The notes beneath the pieces were generated by a model that had not been told where the DNA came from, did no database searches, and was given only the letters and a program-made list of their open reading frames with translations. This document shows, piece after piece, positions 50,949-59,887 of a stretch of DNA of 64,000 bases. A program made the position numbers and the translations under genes. Source of the stretch: Eubacteriales bacterium (GTDB lineage: Bacteria; Bacillota; Clostridia; Lachnospirales; Lachnospiraceae); assembly GCA_030533385.1 (NCBI GenBank), contig JAUNJG010000003.1:1-64000 (forward strand), written 5' to 3'. Position 1 is the stretch's first letter, and the number at the start of each line of letters is the position of its first letter.

Positions 50949-52415
50949 TTACTTTTTCTTCAGGGAGTCATATCGTACCTTCATTTTGTAAAAACGGCTG
51001 TTTTTAATCTCTTCCAGCTCGGCCTGCAACTCTTCCTGTTTTTCTATTAGATCCTGCTTTTCTCTCTCCAATCTCTTTTTTTCTTTCAGAATCGCCCGCT
51101 TTTTTTGACGCTCCTGTTTCAAAATACCTCTGATTTCCTGCGCTCTCTCCCAGGACTTTACTCTCATTTCTCCATAATATTCTTCCAGCCTTCTCTCCTG
51201 TTCCCCGGCCGAAACCGATGGAAACGGATGAATCACGCCGGCTCCTTCCTGGCTTTGATACCATCTGTCAAAAGGTGTGCTGCTTTTGCTTAGCGCTTCC
51301 CTCTCAATCCTCGGCACATTATTTTTATCCAAAAAATCAAGATAATGACTGACTCTCTCCCTATGCCCTCTTTTGAGCTGAGAATAATCTGTTTTTTGAT
51401 ACAGGTCAATCACATTCGTGTCTTCCCTGACATCCTGCCATTCCATATAAGGAATATTATGGTATTGGGCCAGCTCTTTTACCCGGCAGTCCCCTGCAAA
51501 AATATAGCAAGGTGTTCCCGCCAAAATGCTGACGATGTTTCCGTGGATGCGACTTCCAAAACTGAAATCTCTCTGTCTCAAATATTCCATCCAGGAAATA
51601 TCCTCCACCACGCCAACCACTCTGTCGTTTTGCATCAGGCTGTCCGAAAAATGCATCGGGTAGTCCTCGACTTCCACCTCGAGATTTTTCTCATTAAAAT
51701 AAGGAAATCCCGCATAAATCATCTTGATTTCCGGAACCACCTGACTGATGAAGACCGAGTCTGTAAACAGAGCTTCCTGCCCTCTTAAAAAACGATACAG
51801 CTTCGCAGGCAATTCCATTTTATAATTGACCGCTACTTTCGAGTTCACCGTCAAATCTGTCAGACGCGGCGTCGGAAGGCTATCTCCAAACGTATATAAA
51901 GACGGACATCCAATCACCGTATAATCCTTTTCTGCCGAATAGCCCAACCTTCTTAGATACTCCGCTGTGATTTCTCCTCGAAGGCCAATCATAGAAGATT
52001 TCTTCAAAACTGCCTCGACGAACACTCTGACGTCCTCGTCAAAAGGAAACTCCCAGCCCTCTTTGTCCAGCAGACTTTGCAGGCCGACGCCCACAACGAC
52101 ACACGGTATTTTTAATCGATTTACTAAATCTGTGATGCACACCAATTCTTTCTGAAATGACGTCCGGAATGCGTTGGCCAAAGGAATCAAAAACATATCG
52201 TATTCTTCATTCCATCTATCTACCTGTTCTTCCGAATAAATCAGGTTTGTCTTGATGGCCGTAATCACGGTATCTTCCTCCATCACCACCCTGGCAACGC
52301 TGTGCTGAAAAATCAGATTGCCTGTGTTGCTCCCGGTTAAATTCCGAAGCAATATCTCAGAAACACTTTTTTTCTCACCCAAAGGCATGGCTGAACGTAT
52401 TAAGATTTTTTTCAA
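50949..52415 (-). CDS. Polysaccharide pyruvyl transferase family protein with coiled-coil tail
   Basis: 488 residues. A GT-B-like CsaB/WcaK-type fold: N-terminal KKILIRSAMPLG, middle IGLRGEITAEYLRRLGYS, and the family signature FGSRIHGNIVSILAGTP. These enzymes put pyruvate ketals on surface glycans from PEP. The tail (about 405-488) is a strongly charged coiled coil ending SRFYKMKVRYDSLKKK. Start is TTG at 52415 with AGGAGG six nt upstream; longer frame from 52547 is unsupported and has no ribosome-binding site. Upstream promoter at 52578. Confidence 0.82.
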   Translation of the reverse strand: MKKILIRSAMPLGEKKSVSEILLRNLTGSNTGNLIFQHSVARVVMEEDTVITAIKTNLIYSEEQVDRWNEEYDMFLIPLANAFRTSFQKELVCITDLVNRLKIPCVVVGVGLQSLLDKEGWEFPFDEDVRVFVEAVLKKSSMIGLRGEITAEYLRRLGYSAEKDYTVIGCPSLYTFGDSLPTPRLTDLTVNSKVAVNYKMELPAKLYRFLRGQEALFTDSVFISQVVPEIKMIYAGFPYFNEKNLEVEVEDYPMHFSDSLMQNDRVVGVVEDISWMEYLRQRDFSFGSRIHGNIVSILAGTPCYIFAGDCRVKELAQYHNIPYMEWQDVREDTNVIDLYQKTDYSQLKRGHRERVSHYLDFLDKNNVPRIEREALSKSSTPFDRWYQSQEGAGVIHPFPSVSAGEQERRLEEYYGEMRVKSWERAQEIRGILKQERQKKRAILKEKKRLEREKQDLIEKQEELQAELEEIKNSRFYKMKVRYDSLKKK

Positions 52416-52577
52416 AATTATCCTCCTGAAAAAACGCTGTCCAAAGATCTGAAGTCTCCTCTTCGATGTACTTTTCCATGCCTGGGATAAAACTTCATCG
52501 GTTTGCCACAAAAACTTGAACCAGCTATTTTTTTTATTATAGAACACAATTGTTAATTAATTGTTACATAATAACCT

Positions 52578-52606
52578 ATTATATAGGCAAACAGAAGAAA
52601 CTGCAA
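52578..52606 (-). promoter_or_regulatory. Promoter for the pyruvyl transferase and sulfation genes
   Basis: Minus strand TTGCAG, 17-bp spacer, TATAAT. Leader of about 155 nt to the TTG start codon. No terminator is seen between this gene and cysD, so one transcript may cover both. Confidence 0.6.
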
Positions 52607-52629
52607 GGAAAACTCAAGATAGTTACCAT

Positions 52630-53841
52630 TTATCCTAAATCAATTTTTAAATCTCCTTCTTTTATGAGGCCTTTTCTTCTCATTATTTTTCCAATCAGCC
52701 AGTTGATGGCCAGCGGAAGACAAAAGCAAAGAAGGACAACTCCTACCCAATCCATGACGTCCGCTTCATATCCCTTTGGCATAGATGACCAGCCCGTGAC
52801 AATGCCGATGGGACCTACCAATCCGGAAGTCCCCATCCCGGAAGAAACTGCGGCCCCATTGTTTCTTAACTGGAAAACGCAAGTAGAAATCGGTCCTAAA
52901 ATGGCAGATGTCAACACGGGAGGCAGCCACAAAATCGGTTTTTTCATCAGGTTAGGCACCTGAAGCATAGACGTTCCCACTCCCTGTGCCACAAATCCTC
53001 CGATTCCGTTCTCCGGAAAACTTAAAATGGCATAGCCAAGCATATGACTGCAACATCCCACGGTGGCTGCGCCTCCGGCCAGCGCCAGACCGTTCCATAT
53101 CTCCATTGTCACACTGCCATCTCCGACTCCCGCAAGAACTGCGCCTCCACTGATTCCAATGGCCGCACAGATGGCTGCCGAGCTGATGGGAAGGGTAAGA
53201 ACAACACCAACTACTACAGAGACTACGATTCCCATGAAAAAAGGCTGCAAATTGGTTGCCCATCCAATCAAAGTTCCCAAAGAATCACAAATCGTTTTAA
53301 AGACCGGAGCCAGAAACATGGCCAAAATCACTCCGGTAGCAACGGTGACCGCCGGGGTGATAAGAATATCAATTTTTGTTTCCTTTGAGACCAGCTTTCC
53401 AATCTCGCAGGAAATAATTGTCACAAACAAAACTGCCAGCGGTCCCCCGGAACCACCCAATGTATTGGTCGCCTGACCTACCGCACATAAGGAAAACAAC
53501 ACGAGAGGAGGCGCTTCCAAAGCGTGCCCTATGGCCACCGCCATTGCCACCCCCGTAACCATGGTGGCATACTTTCCGGTCTGCCAGACAATCCAGCAAA
53601 AATGATCTAAACTGCCAAGTTTGGAAACCTGTGCCGTCAGCTCATCACCGCTCAGTCCGCCCAGCATACGCATCAATTCTGCGGAGCTGACCGTCTCGGC
53701 GGCAGTCTGAATGATTGTTCCAATCAGCAAGGAGGCAAACAATCCAAGCGCCATTGCTCCAAGTGCATCAATCCCGTATCTTTGAAAAGATATGTTCACA
53801 TTTTTCTTCTTTAAAAAGCTCTCTTTTTTGGTTTCACCCAT
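52630..53841 (-). CDS. PfoR-like PTS EIIC-type membrane protein
   Basis: 403 residues, 9-10 membrane helices, with glycine-rich segments such as AAICAAIGISGGAVLAGVGDG and LRNNGAAVSSGMGTSGLVGPIGI. This matches the PfoR group (PTS EIIC_2 family), membrane proteins once linked to toxin regulation in Clostridium perfringens; substrate and mechanism are not known. No EIIA or EIIB gene accompanies it. Start at 53841 is chosen by AGGAGG 8 nt upstream (three upstream ATGs are weaker). Located 214 bp upstream of the pyruvyl transferase start. Confidence 0.82.
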   Translation of the reverse strand: MGETKKESFLKKKNVNISFQRYGIDALGAMALGLFASLLIGTIIQTAAETVSSAELMRMLGGLSGDELTAQVSKLGSLDHFCWIVWQTGKYATMVTGVAMAVAIGHALEAPPLVLFSLCAVGQATNTLGGSGGPLAVLFVTIISCEIGKLVSKETKIDILITPAVTVATGVILAMFLAPVFKTICDSLGTLIGWATNLQPFFMGIVVSVVVGVVLTLPISSAAICAAIGISGGAVLAGVGDGSVTMEIWNGLALAGGAATVGCCSHMLGYAILSFPENGIGGFVAQGVGTSMLQVPNLMKKPILWLPPVLTSAILGPISTCVFQLRNNGAAVSSGMGTSGLVGPIGIVTGWSSMPKGYEADVMDWVGVVLLCFCLPLAINWLIGKIMRRKGLIKEGDLKIDLG

Positions 53842-54033
53842 CTTAGGTCCCTCCTGTTTGTTTTCCGAAGCCATCTCTTTCATGGCCTTTTGCTTTTCAT
53901 TTTACACCCAATCGCAATGCTTCTGCAAGAATTATCACCGTTTCCACCAGGAAGACTGGGAATATTCTTCTTTCCAGATTTTGCTGTGATAAAAAACCAT
54001 CCCTTTGCAAGAGATATCCCCGGAAATTTTTCT

Positions 54034-55809
54034 TCATTGATCGGTAGAATTTTCTGAGGAAACGTTCCCAAAATTCATATTCCTGATATATAAATCCATG
54101 AATCCTGTATTTTCCGCCAACGAGACATGCTTGCATTTTCCTGGAAGCTGTTCTAGCTTTGTTCTGAGGGAATCATCCAGCAGCAGCGACTGCACACCCT
54201 GACCGGCACCATTTCCGACCGGGACAATCTTCTCTTTGGAAACCGGAGGCAACATTCCGATGGCAATTGCATGTTCCACGTCAATATATGTACCGAAGGC
54301 TCCGGCCAATATCAGAGCATCTATCTCCTCCAACGTCATCCCATATTCTTCTAATAAAGTCATGCATCCCGAGTAGATCGAACTTTTTGCCAGCTGAATC
54401 TGGCGGATATCCTTCTGGGAAAGATAGACGGGATTTTCTCCCTCCGTGAAATAAAAGCCCAGATTATGTTCTTCTACTTTTTTTATCCGACTGCTTAATT
54501 TGCTGCCCGGATGACTTTTTTGATAAGTATCAGCAGATAACAAGGCACCGGTATCGTCCATCAGACCAACCCGATAAAATTCTGACACTGCATCAATGAT
54601 GGCGGAACCGCAAAGTCCCTGCGGCTTTATATCTCCAATGACCTGAAGGGACACTCTGTCATTTTCCAGGGATATTTTTTCAATGGCTCCAGGCGTTCCT
54701 CTCATACCACACTCAATGTTGCCACCTTCCAGGGCAGGGCCACAAGCGGTGGAAGATACGAGAAACCCGTCTTGATTCCCCACGGCAATTTCTCCATTGG
54801 TTCCCAGATCAATCATCATATATTTTTTTTCATCATCTTCCACGGTCAACAAAACCGCAGTGGTATCCGCCCCCACAAATCCTCCCAGCAGAGGCAAAAA
54901 CTCCACGACTCCTTCCGGCGCACAATGAAGCCCCGTCTCCTTTCCACTGTTTACCAGATGCTCGGCCGTTATGTTCACAAAAGGACTCATGCCAAGATGT
55001 ACCGGATTCCATCCGTAAAACAAATGCTGCATCATACTGTTTCCGCAAATCACCACATGATAAAGATTCTCCTTTAATCTTTCCACTTTTTCTGCGGCTT
55101 CTTCTATCATGCAGTTGATCGTATCCAGAACCAAATCCTGCAACTTCGCAAGATTTTCCGGAGATTCCTGGGCATACACACTCCTGCTTATGACATCAGC
55201 CCCGCACACCACCTGCTGGTTCAGCGCAGATTTCGTCTCCAAAAGCCGTCCGCCTCCTGCCAAATCATAAAAATAGCATGCCACCGTCGTCGTCCCGATG
55301 TCTATGGCGACGCCGTAGCAACGAGATTCCTGATGGCCCTCCTGTATGTCTATCACATGATCTTTATAATATACAAAAGTAGCCCCCAAAAAATCATAGC
55401 CGGCTCTCAGTGCCGCAAATTTTTTCATGGCCGCTAGGGGAACCCCACTCAAAAAAGAACCGCAGACAGGCGGTGTCAACTCTTCTCTTGCGACATATCT
55501 TTTTTTTATGGCAGGAGCAAACTCCATGACGGACAAACTGCTGTGCGTCAGCACATTTCCTTCGTGAACGTAATCTTTTTTTTCTAAATATACCTCCTCC
55601 ACTTCTTCTGCCAAAGTACTGCATGCCAGGACTTCTTCTATTTTTATGGCACCTTTTCGCTTTACTCTTGTGAGACATTTTCCACAGCTGCCTCTGCCTC
55701 CGCAGACAAGATTCAGCGGATATCCTGCCCTTTCACAGGCCTGCGCCAACGTACCTCCCTCCACTTCCACCTTCGTATTTTGATTGACAAAATAAATTTT
55801 ACTACTCAT
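54034..55809 (-). CDS. RACo-like corrinoid activation protein (2Fe-2S, ASKHA)
   Basis: 591 residues. N-terminal ferredoxin-like domain with cysteines 36, 42, 45 and 63 (CGGRGSCGKC then C) for a 2Fe-2S cluster; a linker; and a C-terminal DUF4445/ASKHA ATPase domain starting near 166 (GVAIDIGTTTVACYFYDL), with DLGTNGEIAVGN and AGAFGTYIDVEHAIAIG. RACo proteins reductively reactivate Co(II) corrinoid methyltransferase partners using ATP. No methyltransferase or corrinoid protein is in the window, but the cobalt transporter genes follow within 1 kb. GGAGGAAG precedes the ATG at 55809. Confidence 0.93.
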   Translation of the reverse strand: MSSKIYFVNQNTKVEVEGGTLAQACERAGYPLNLVCGGRGSCGKCLTRVKRKGAIKIEEVLACSTLAEEVEEVYLEKKDYVHEGNVLTHSSLSVMEFAPAIKKRYVAREELTPPVCGSFLSGVPLAAMKKFAALRAGYDFLGATFVYYKDHVIDIQEGHQESRCYGVAIDIGTTTVACYFYDLAGGGRLLETKSALNQQVVCGADVISRSVYAQESPENLAKLQDLVLDTINCMIEEAAEKVERLKENLYHVVICGNSMMQHLFYGWNPVHLGMSPFVNITAEHLVNSGKETGLHCAPEGVVEFLPLLGGFVGADTTAVLLTVEDDEKKYMMIDLGTNGEIAVGNQDGFLVSSTACGPALEGGNIECGMRGTPGAIEKISLENDRVSLQVIGDIKPQGLCGSAIIDAVSEFYRVGLMDDTGALLSADTYQKSHPGSKLSSRIKKVEEHNLGFYFTEGENPVYLSQKDIRQIQLAKSSIYSGCMTLLEEYGMTLEEIDALILAGAFGTYIDVEHAIAIGMLPPVSKEKIVPVGNGAGQGVQSLLLDDSLRTKLEQLPGKCKHVSLAENTGFMDLYIRNMNFGNVSSENSTDQ

Positions 55810-55958
55810 ATCTTCCTCCTTTTTCTTTCAGGCAAATATTCTCTTCTCACATTTTTTTCTTTGATAAATAAAATGAACTATATCATGATTATAATCGTTC
55901 TCTCCAAAAAGAACCATGCAAAAAAATGAATCATTATAAGAACTCTATGTAAAGTTTA

Positions 55959-55987
55959 TTGTCTTTCATTTTCAGTAATGTTATAAT
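55959..55987 (+). promoter_or_regulatory. Promoter for LOG-family gene
   Basis: TTGTCT, 17-bp spacer, TATAAT with extended -10 TGT. Start codon is 29 bp downstream. Confidence 0.8.
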
Positions 55988-56015
55988 GAAGCATATCAAA
56001 AGAGGGGGTACAGTT

Positions 56016-56576
56016 ATGGGTAAACTGACAATATGTGTATACGGTGCAGCCAGTGAAAAGATTGCTCCTGTCTTTATCACGGAAACCGAAAACCTTGGCG
56101 AAGAAATTGCCCGTCGCCATCACAGCATCATTTACGGAGGAGGAGCAGAGGGAGTCATGGGAGCCTGCGCCAGAGGCGCCGCAAAAGCCCAGGGAGAAGT
56201 TATAGGAGTCGTTCCTTTTTTCATGGATGAATTTGAAGAAATTAATCATAAATGCACAGAGATTATCCGCACGAAGACGATGGGAGAACGCAAAGAGATT
56301 ATGGAGAAAAGGGCGGATGCCTTCATCATCGCTCCCGGCGGTATCGGCACTCTCGACGAGTTTTTCCAGATTTTAACTTTAGTTGAACTTGGTCAAAAAC
56401 AGGCTCCGATTATTCTCTACAATGTTGACAACTATTATGATGAACTGCTTTCTTACGTTCGTTCCTGCATAGAAAAAGGGTTTATCCGCAAAAGGGTAGA
56501 AAACCTGGTTCATATTTGCAGCACGCCGACAGAGGTTCTATCCGCCATCGAAAGCTATTTTTCTAATCCTTCATAA
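56016..56576 (+). CDS. LOG family protein (nucleotide 5'-monophosphate phosphoribohydrolase-like)
   Basis: 186 residues. Rossmann-like fold with VYGAASEK, GGGAEGVMGACARGA and the family signature PGGIGTLDEFFQ. Plant LOG enzymes release cytokinin from its ribotide; bacterial members hydrolyse nucleoside monophosphates. ATG at 56016 with AGAGGGGG. Single-gene unit between its promoter and a terminator. Confidence 0.92.
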   Translation: MGKLTICVYGAASEKIAPVFITETENLGEEIARRHHSIIYGGGAEGVMGACARGAAKAQGEVIGVVPFFMDEFEEINHKCTEIIRTKTMGERKEIMEKRADAFIIAPGGIGTLDEFFQILTLVELGQKQAPIILYNVDNYYDELLSYVRSCIEKGFIRKRVENLVHICSTPTEVLSAIESYFSNPS

Positions 56577-56619
56577 AACATAGAGTACAATACGCCCACA
56601 AACATATGTCAAAAAGACA

Positions 56620-56660
56620 AAAATCCTCCGCTTTCATCTCATAAAAAGCGGAGGATTTCT
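56620..56660. terminator. Bidirectional terminator, mainly for cbiN
   Basis: 14-bp stem AAATCCTCCGCTTT / AAAGCGGAGGATTT. On the minus strand it is followed by TTGTCTTTTTG, so it likely ends the cbiMN transcript; plus-strand T-run is weak. Confidence 0.85.
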
Positions 56661-56688
56661 AAACTGATGCATGAATTTCTATGTTTTT

Positions 56689-57030
56689 TTATGCCCTTTT
56701 CCGTTCTGCTGCGTCTTCTCCCAGCTCATCAGTCCATTTTTTACGCTCTACCATTCGACCCATAACAAAAGCAATGATACCTACGCCGATACCTGTCTGT
56801 AAGCAGAAAATCATACTTTCTACTTCACCCGGCAGCTCGCCGTCTAACATTGTTTCCAAAACAGGAGTGAACCATGGTTCATATTCTTCACCTTTGATTT
56901 CAGAAATCATTTCGCTTCCCGCATCATCAGAACCGCCAAACTCCGCACCTTTTAATGCAAACAGCGGAACAATGGCAATCAAAGCTGCAACTACTAACAA
57001 AAGAATCACTGTCTTTTTATTACTACTCAT
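56689..57030 (-). CDS. cbiN: Cobalt ECF transporter accessory protein CbiN
   Basis: 113 residues, two membrane helices (about 8-27 and 78-95) flanking an extracellular loop. CbiN works with CbiM as the substrate-binding part of a Co2+ energy-coupling-factor transporter. It carries FGGSDDAGSEMI and FCLQTGIGVGIIAFVMGR, typical of the family. The gap to cbiM is 12 bp. Confidence 0.9.
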   Translation of the reverse strand: MSSNKKTVILLLVVAALIAIVPLFALKGAEFGGSDDAGSEMISEIKGEEYEPWFTPVLETMLDGELPGEVESMIFCLQTGIGVGIIAFVMGRMVERKKWTDELGEDAAERKRA

Positions 57031-57042
57031 TATTTTTCCTCC

Positions 57043-57777
57043 TTAAAATTCCAGACATTTCAACTCTGTCTTCGCATAGGTTTCCAGTCCAATCACAATC
57101 ACGACTGTTAAAATACCCTCGATAATCGCCAGAGGAACCTGAGTCGTCGCAAAAATACCGAGGAATTTTGTCAAAGATGCGCCAAATCCGCCGACCTCAG
57201 AAGGATAAGCGATGGCTAACTCCACGCTGGTCACACAGTATGTAAATAAATCTCCCAAAAATGCTGCCAAAAATACAGTCACTTTTTTATTCACATTCAT
57301 TCCTTTTAAAATTTTGTATACAAAGTATGCCAAAATCGGGCCGGCAATAGCCATAGAGAAACAGTTAGCTCCCAGTGTAGTCAGTCCGCCGTGAGCCAGA
57401 AGCACTGCCTGGAATACAAGAACGATCAGCCCCAAAACACTTGTCACACAAGGTCCAAATAAAATAGCGCCCAGTCCGGTACCTGTCATATGAGAACAGC
57501 TTCCTGTTACTGACGGAATTTTTAAGGAAGAAAGCACGAACACGAAAGCTCCTGTCAGTGCAAGCACAGTCAACGTCTTTCTGTTGTCCTTCAGCGTCTT
57601 TTGGATATTGCGAATTCCAAGCACGAGAAATGGAATACAAACCGCACCCCATAATAAACAATGACTCACAGGAAGAAATCCTTCCATAACGTGCATGGCA
57701 TTTGCCACAGGCGCCACTGCCATCATAACAAGCAGGGCAAATGCAAGAATACTCATTTTACCTTTTTTCTTAAACAT
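57043..57777 (-). CDS. cbiM: Cobalt ECF transporter S component CbiM
   Basis: 244 residues. After a leader helix comes the metal-binding N-terminus MHVMEGFLP, whose His coordinates Co2+ once the leader is cleaved at NA-MHVMEG, then 6-7 membrane helices including SVTGSCSHMTGTGLGAILFGP and HGGLTTLGANCFSMAIAGP. Cobalt is needed for B12 and corrinoids. Preceded by a structured leader (57778-58107). cbiO lies on the far side of that leader. Confidence 0.94.
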   Translation of the reverse strand: MFKKKGKMSILAFALLVMMAVAPVANAMHVMEGFLPVSHCLLWGAVCIPFLVLGIRNIQKTLKDNRKTLTVLALTGAFVFVLSSLKIPSVTGSCSHMTGTGLGAILFGPCVTSVLGLIVLVFQAVLLAHGGLTTLGANCFSMAIAGPILAYFVYKILKGMNVNKKVTVFLAAFLGDLFTYCVTSVELAIAYPSEVGGFGASLTKFLGIFATTQVPLAIIEGILTVVIVIGLETYAKTELKCLEF

Positions 57778-58107
57778 TTTTCTTCTCTCCTTCTTCTAAA
57801 GTAGATTGGTGTCGGCTCAAAATCAAGTACGATTTCACATACCTGAAGCCTGTGGAGAATCCCGGAATAAGAAGCTTCCCCGGTAAGAGGAATCTTCCTT
57901 TCTGTTTTCGCCAAAAAAAGCGTACTCCTCAGGATGGGCTTTTCACAGTGACATGTTAATGATATCAGGCATGAGATGTCTCCCAGTCATCTCCTCGCTA
58001 AAAAGAGATTCCGGCAAACAGTGAAGTGGCTCAACGCCGTGCTTCCCTCATCACAATACCTTTATAAAAATGAAGATTTCTTTCCCTTCGCCATCAAAAA
58101 ATGGCTC
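57778..58107 (-). promoter_or_regulatory. Structured leader upstream of cbiM, candidate cobalamin or cobalt riboswitch
   Basis: 330 bp between cbiO and cbiM on the minus strand without a gene. It contains GAGGGAAG, CACTG and GACTGGGAGACATCTCATGCC, which partly resembles the B12 box (GTCAGGAGACCTGCC) but has an insertion, and the hairpin CCGGGGAA/TTCCGG near 57860-57885. A GCG ... TTTTTTT run lies around 57914-57925. Position before a cobalt importer suggests metal- or B12-dependent control. I could not align the full cobalamin aptamer, so class is uncertain. Confidence 0.45.
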
Positions 58108-58968
58108 TCAGGAAAGCATATCTACCATTTTTTCAAACTCAGCTATATTTTTCGGATACAGCTCTCCGCCAGGGACGATTCCCTTTTCTTTCAAAATGCG
58201 ATATATGTCATACATCATCGGATGTTTTAAATTGGCTCTTTGAAGAATATCTTCCTGCTGAAACACCTTTAACGGCGTATCGTCCGCAATGATTTTCCCC
58301 TGACAAAATACTATCACTCGCTCGGCCCAACGGTAAGCGAAGTCTACATCATGGGTAGAAATCAGCATCGTGCGTCCTTCCCGTCCCATCTTTCCCAAAA
58401 CTTCTTCCAAAATCGCCGCATTTAACGGGTCCAGGGCAGCCGTCGGCTCGTCAAAAATAATCACCTCAGACTCCATGGCAATGATATCGGCAATGCTGAC
58501 CCTCTTTTTCTCTCCTCCGCTTAAATAATGAGGAGGGCGATTCCGAAAGGCCGTAATATTCATATAATCCAAAGCTTTATCGACCCGGCGCAGCACCTCC
58601 TTCTCAGGCAGTTTTAAGTTCATCGGTCCAAAAGACACTTCCGCCATGACGGTGGAAGCGATAATCTGATTGTCTGCATCCTGGAAAACAATTCCTACAT
58701 TTTTCCTCAGATGATTCAGTCTTTTTTTCGTTATCTTTTCTCCGCGATATAAAATATCTCCCCGATCCGCTTTCAGCACACCGTTGATATTCAGAAAAAA
58801 TGTGGACTTTCCAGCTCCGTTTGATCCAAGCACCGCAATCTTTTCTCCCTCGTAAATGCTCAAGTCCACACCGTTCAGCGCACGTTTCTCATCATTATAT
58901 GTAAAATACAAATCTCGAACTTCGAGAATCGGTTGTTTTTCTTTGATTTCTTTTTCAGAACCATCCAT
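58108..58968 (-). CDS. cbiO: Cobalt ECF transporter ATPase CbiO
   Basis: 286 residues. ABC ATPase: Walker A GSNGAGKST, Q-loop FQDADNQI, signature YLSGGEKKRVSIA, Walker B VIIFDEPTAALDP and the switch His in STHDVD, plus an extended C-terminal helix typical of ECF A subunits. AGGAGG precedes the ATG at 58968. Transcribed with cbiQ (25 bp gap). Confidence 0.95.
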   Translation of the reverse strand: MDGSEKEIKEKQPILEVRDLYFTYNDEKRALNGVDLSIYEGEKIAVLGSNGAGKSTFFLNINGVLKADRGDILYRGEKITKKRLNHLRKNVGIVFQDADNQIIASTVMAEVSFGPMNLKLPEKEVLRRVDKALDYMNITAFRNRPPHYLSGGEKKRVSIADIIAMESEVIIFDEPTAALDPLNAAILEEVLGKMGREGRTMLISTHDVDFAYRWAERVIVFCQGKIIADDTPLKVFQQEDILQRANLKHPMMYDIYRILKEKGIVPGGELYPKNIAEFEKMVDMLS

Positions 58969-58993
58969 AACTTTCTGTTTCCTCCTCTGCTCC

Positions 58994-59887
58994 TCAGGAC
59001 GTGGTCGTAATCTTCCATATGGCAAGCAAAAGAACGACGAAAACTGCTGCCATCACTATCTGAGATCGTTTCAACGGCTTTTTTTCCTCCAGAAAACGCA
59101 AATCTCCATCATAGCATCTGGCTTCCAATGCATTATAATAATCTGTTCCTCTTTTTAAAGAAACAATCAGTAAATTCCCCGCCACCTGCCCGAAGGAATA
59201 GCATGATGTCTTAAAGTCTACATACCCCAATCTGGCTTCCGCAGAATGTTTCATCCGACTGTGGGTATCCATCATGATAAACAGATATCTGTAAATCATA
59301 TTCATTAATTCAATCAACACTTTTGGAATGTGCGCCTTTCTCAAAACGACAATCAGCTCACTAAGCGGCGTTGTCAATGTCATCATATATAAAGCACTGA
59401 CTGCTCCAAATGCCTTAAACACCAGCTGTCCTGCTTTCAGCAGACTGGCATCGGAACAATAAATATAGAATAAATTCAGCACATGCAAACGATACTGTCC
59501 TACCGGATCCAGAGAAAATCCCAAAGCTATGGCCACCGTCCCAAAAATCAAAAAGACAACCGGCACTGTCAGCATAGAAAGATAATGAGAAAAAGACAAC
59601 CCTCCAATTACTACCGTCAGATACCCCATCATCAATATAACCGCAATGGAAACATAAATATTATTCAATAAAATACACAGCAAAAGGCATACCATGGCGA
59701 ATATCATTTTAAAAGAAGCATTCCACTTCCGCATTTCAGAGGCATAGGCAAAATAATCTACGGATAAAAAACTTCCATGCTTATGTCCTCCTTTTCCGTG
59801 GTGAGACTTTCCCCTTCCCTTCCACATACCATGAACCGTCATGCATATCGCCATTCCTGTGAGAAACCATATTATGAACAGATTCAT
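58994..59887 (-). CDS. cbiQ: Cobalt ECF transporter T component CbiQ
   Basis: 297 residues. The transmembrane coupling subunit with 5-6 helices and the family motif region LEARCYDGD near 265 (ALEARGxxG type, here with Cys and Tyr). A His-rich loop (SHHGKGGHKHG, about 26-36) near the N-terminus could bind metal. Start set at 59887 by GGGAGGA. First gene of the minus-strand cobalt group. Confidence 0.9.
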   Translation of the reverse strand: MNLFIIWFLTGMAICMTVHGMWKGRGKSHHGKGGHKHGSFLSVDYFAYASEMRKWNASFKMIFAMVCLLLCILLNNIYVSIAVILMMGYLTVVIGGLSFSHYLSMLTVPVVFLIFGTVAIALGFSLDPVGQYRLHVLNLFYIYCSDASLLKAGQLVFKAFGAVSALYMMTLTTPLSELIVVLRKAHIPKVLIELMNMIYRYLFIMMDTHSRMKHSAEARLGYVDFKTSCYSFGQVAGNLLIVSLKRGTDYYNALEARCYDGDLRFLEEKKPLKRSQIVMAAVFVVLLLAIWKITTTS

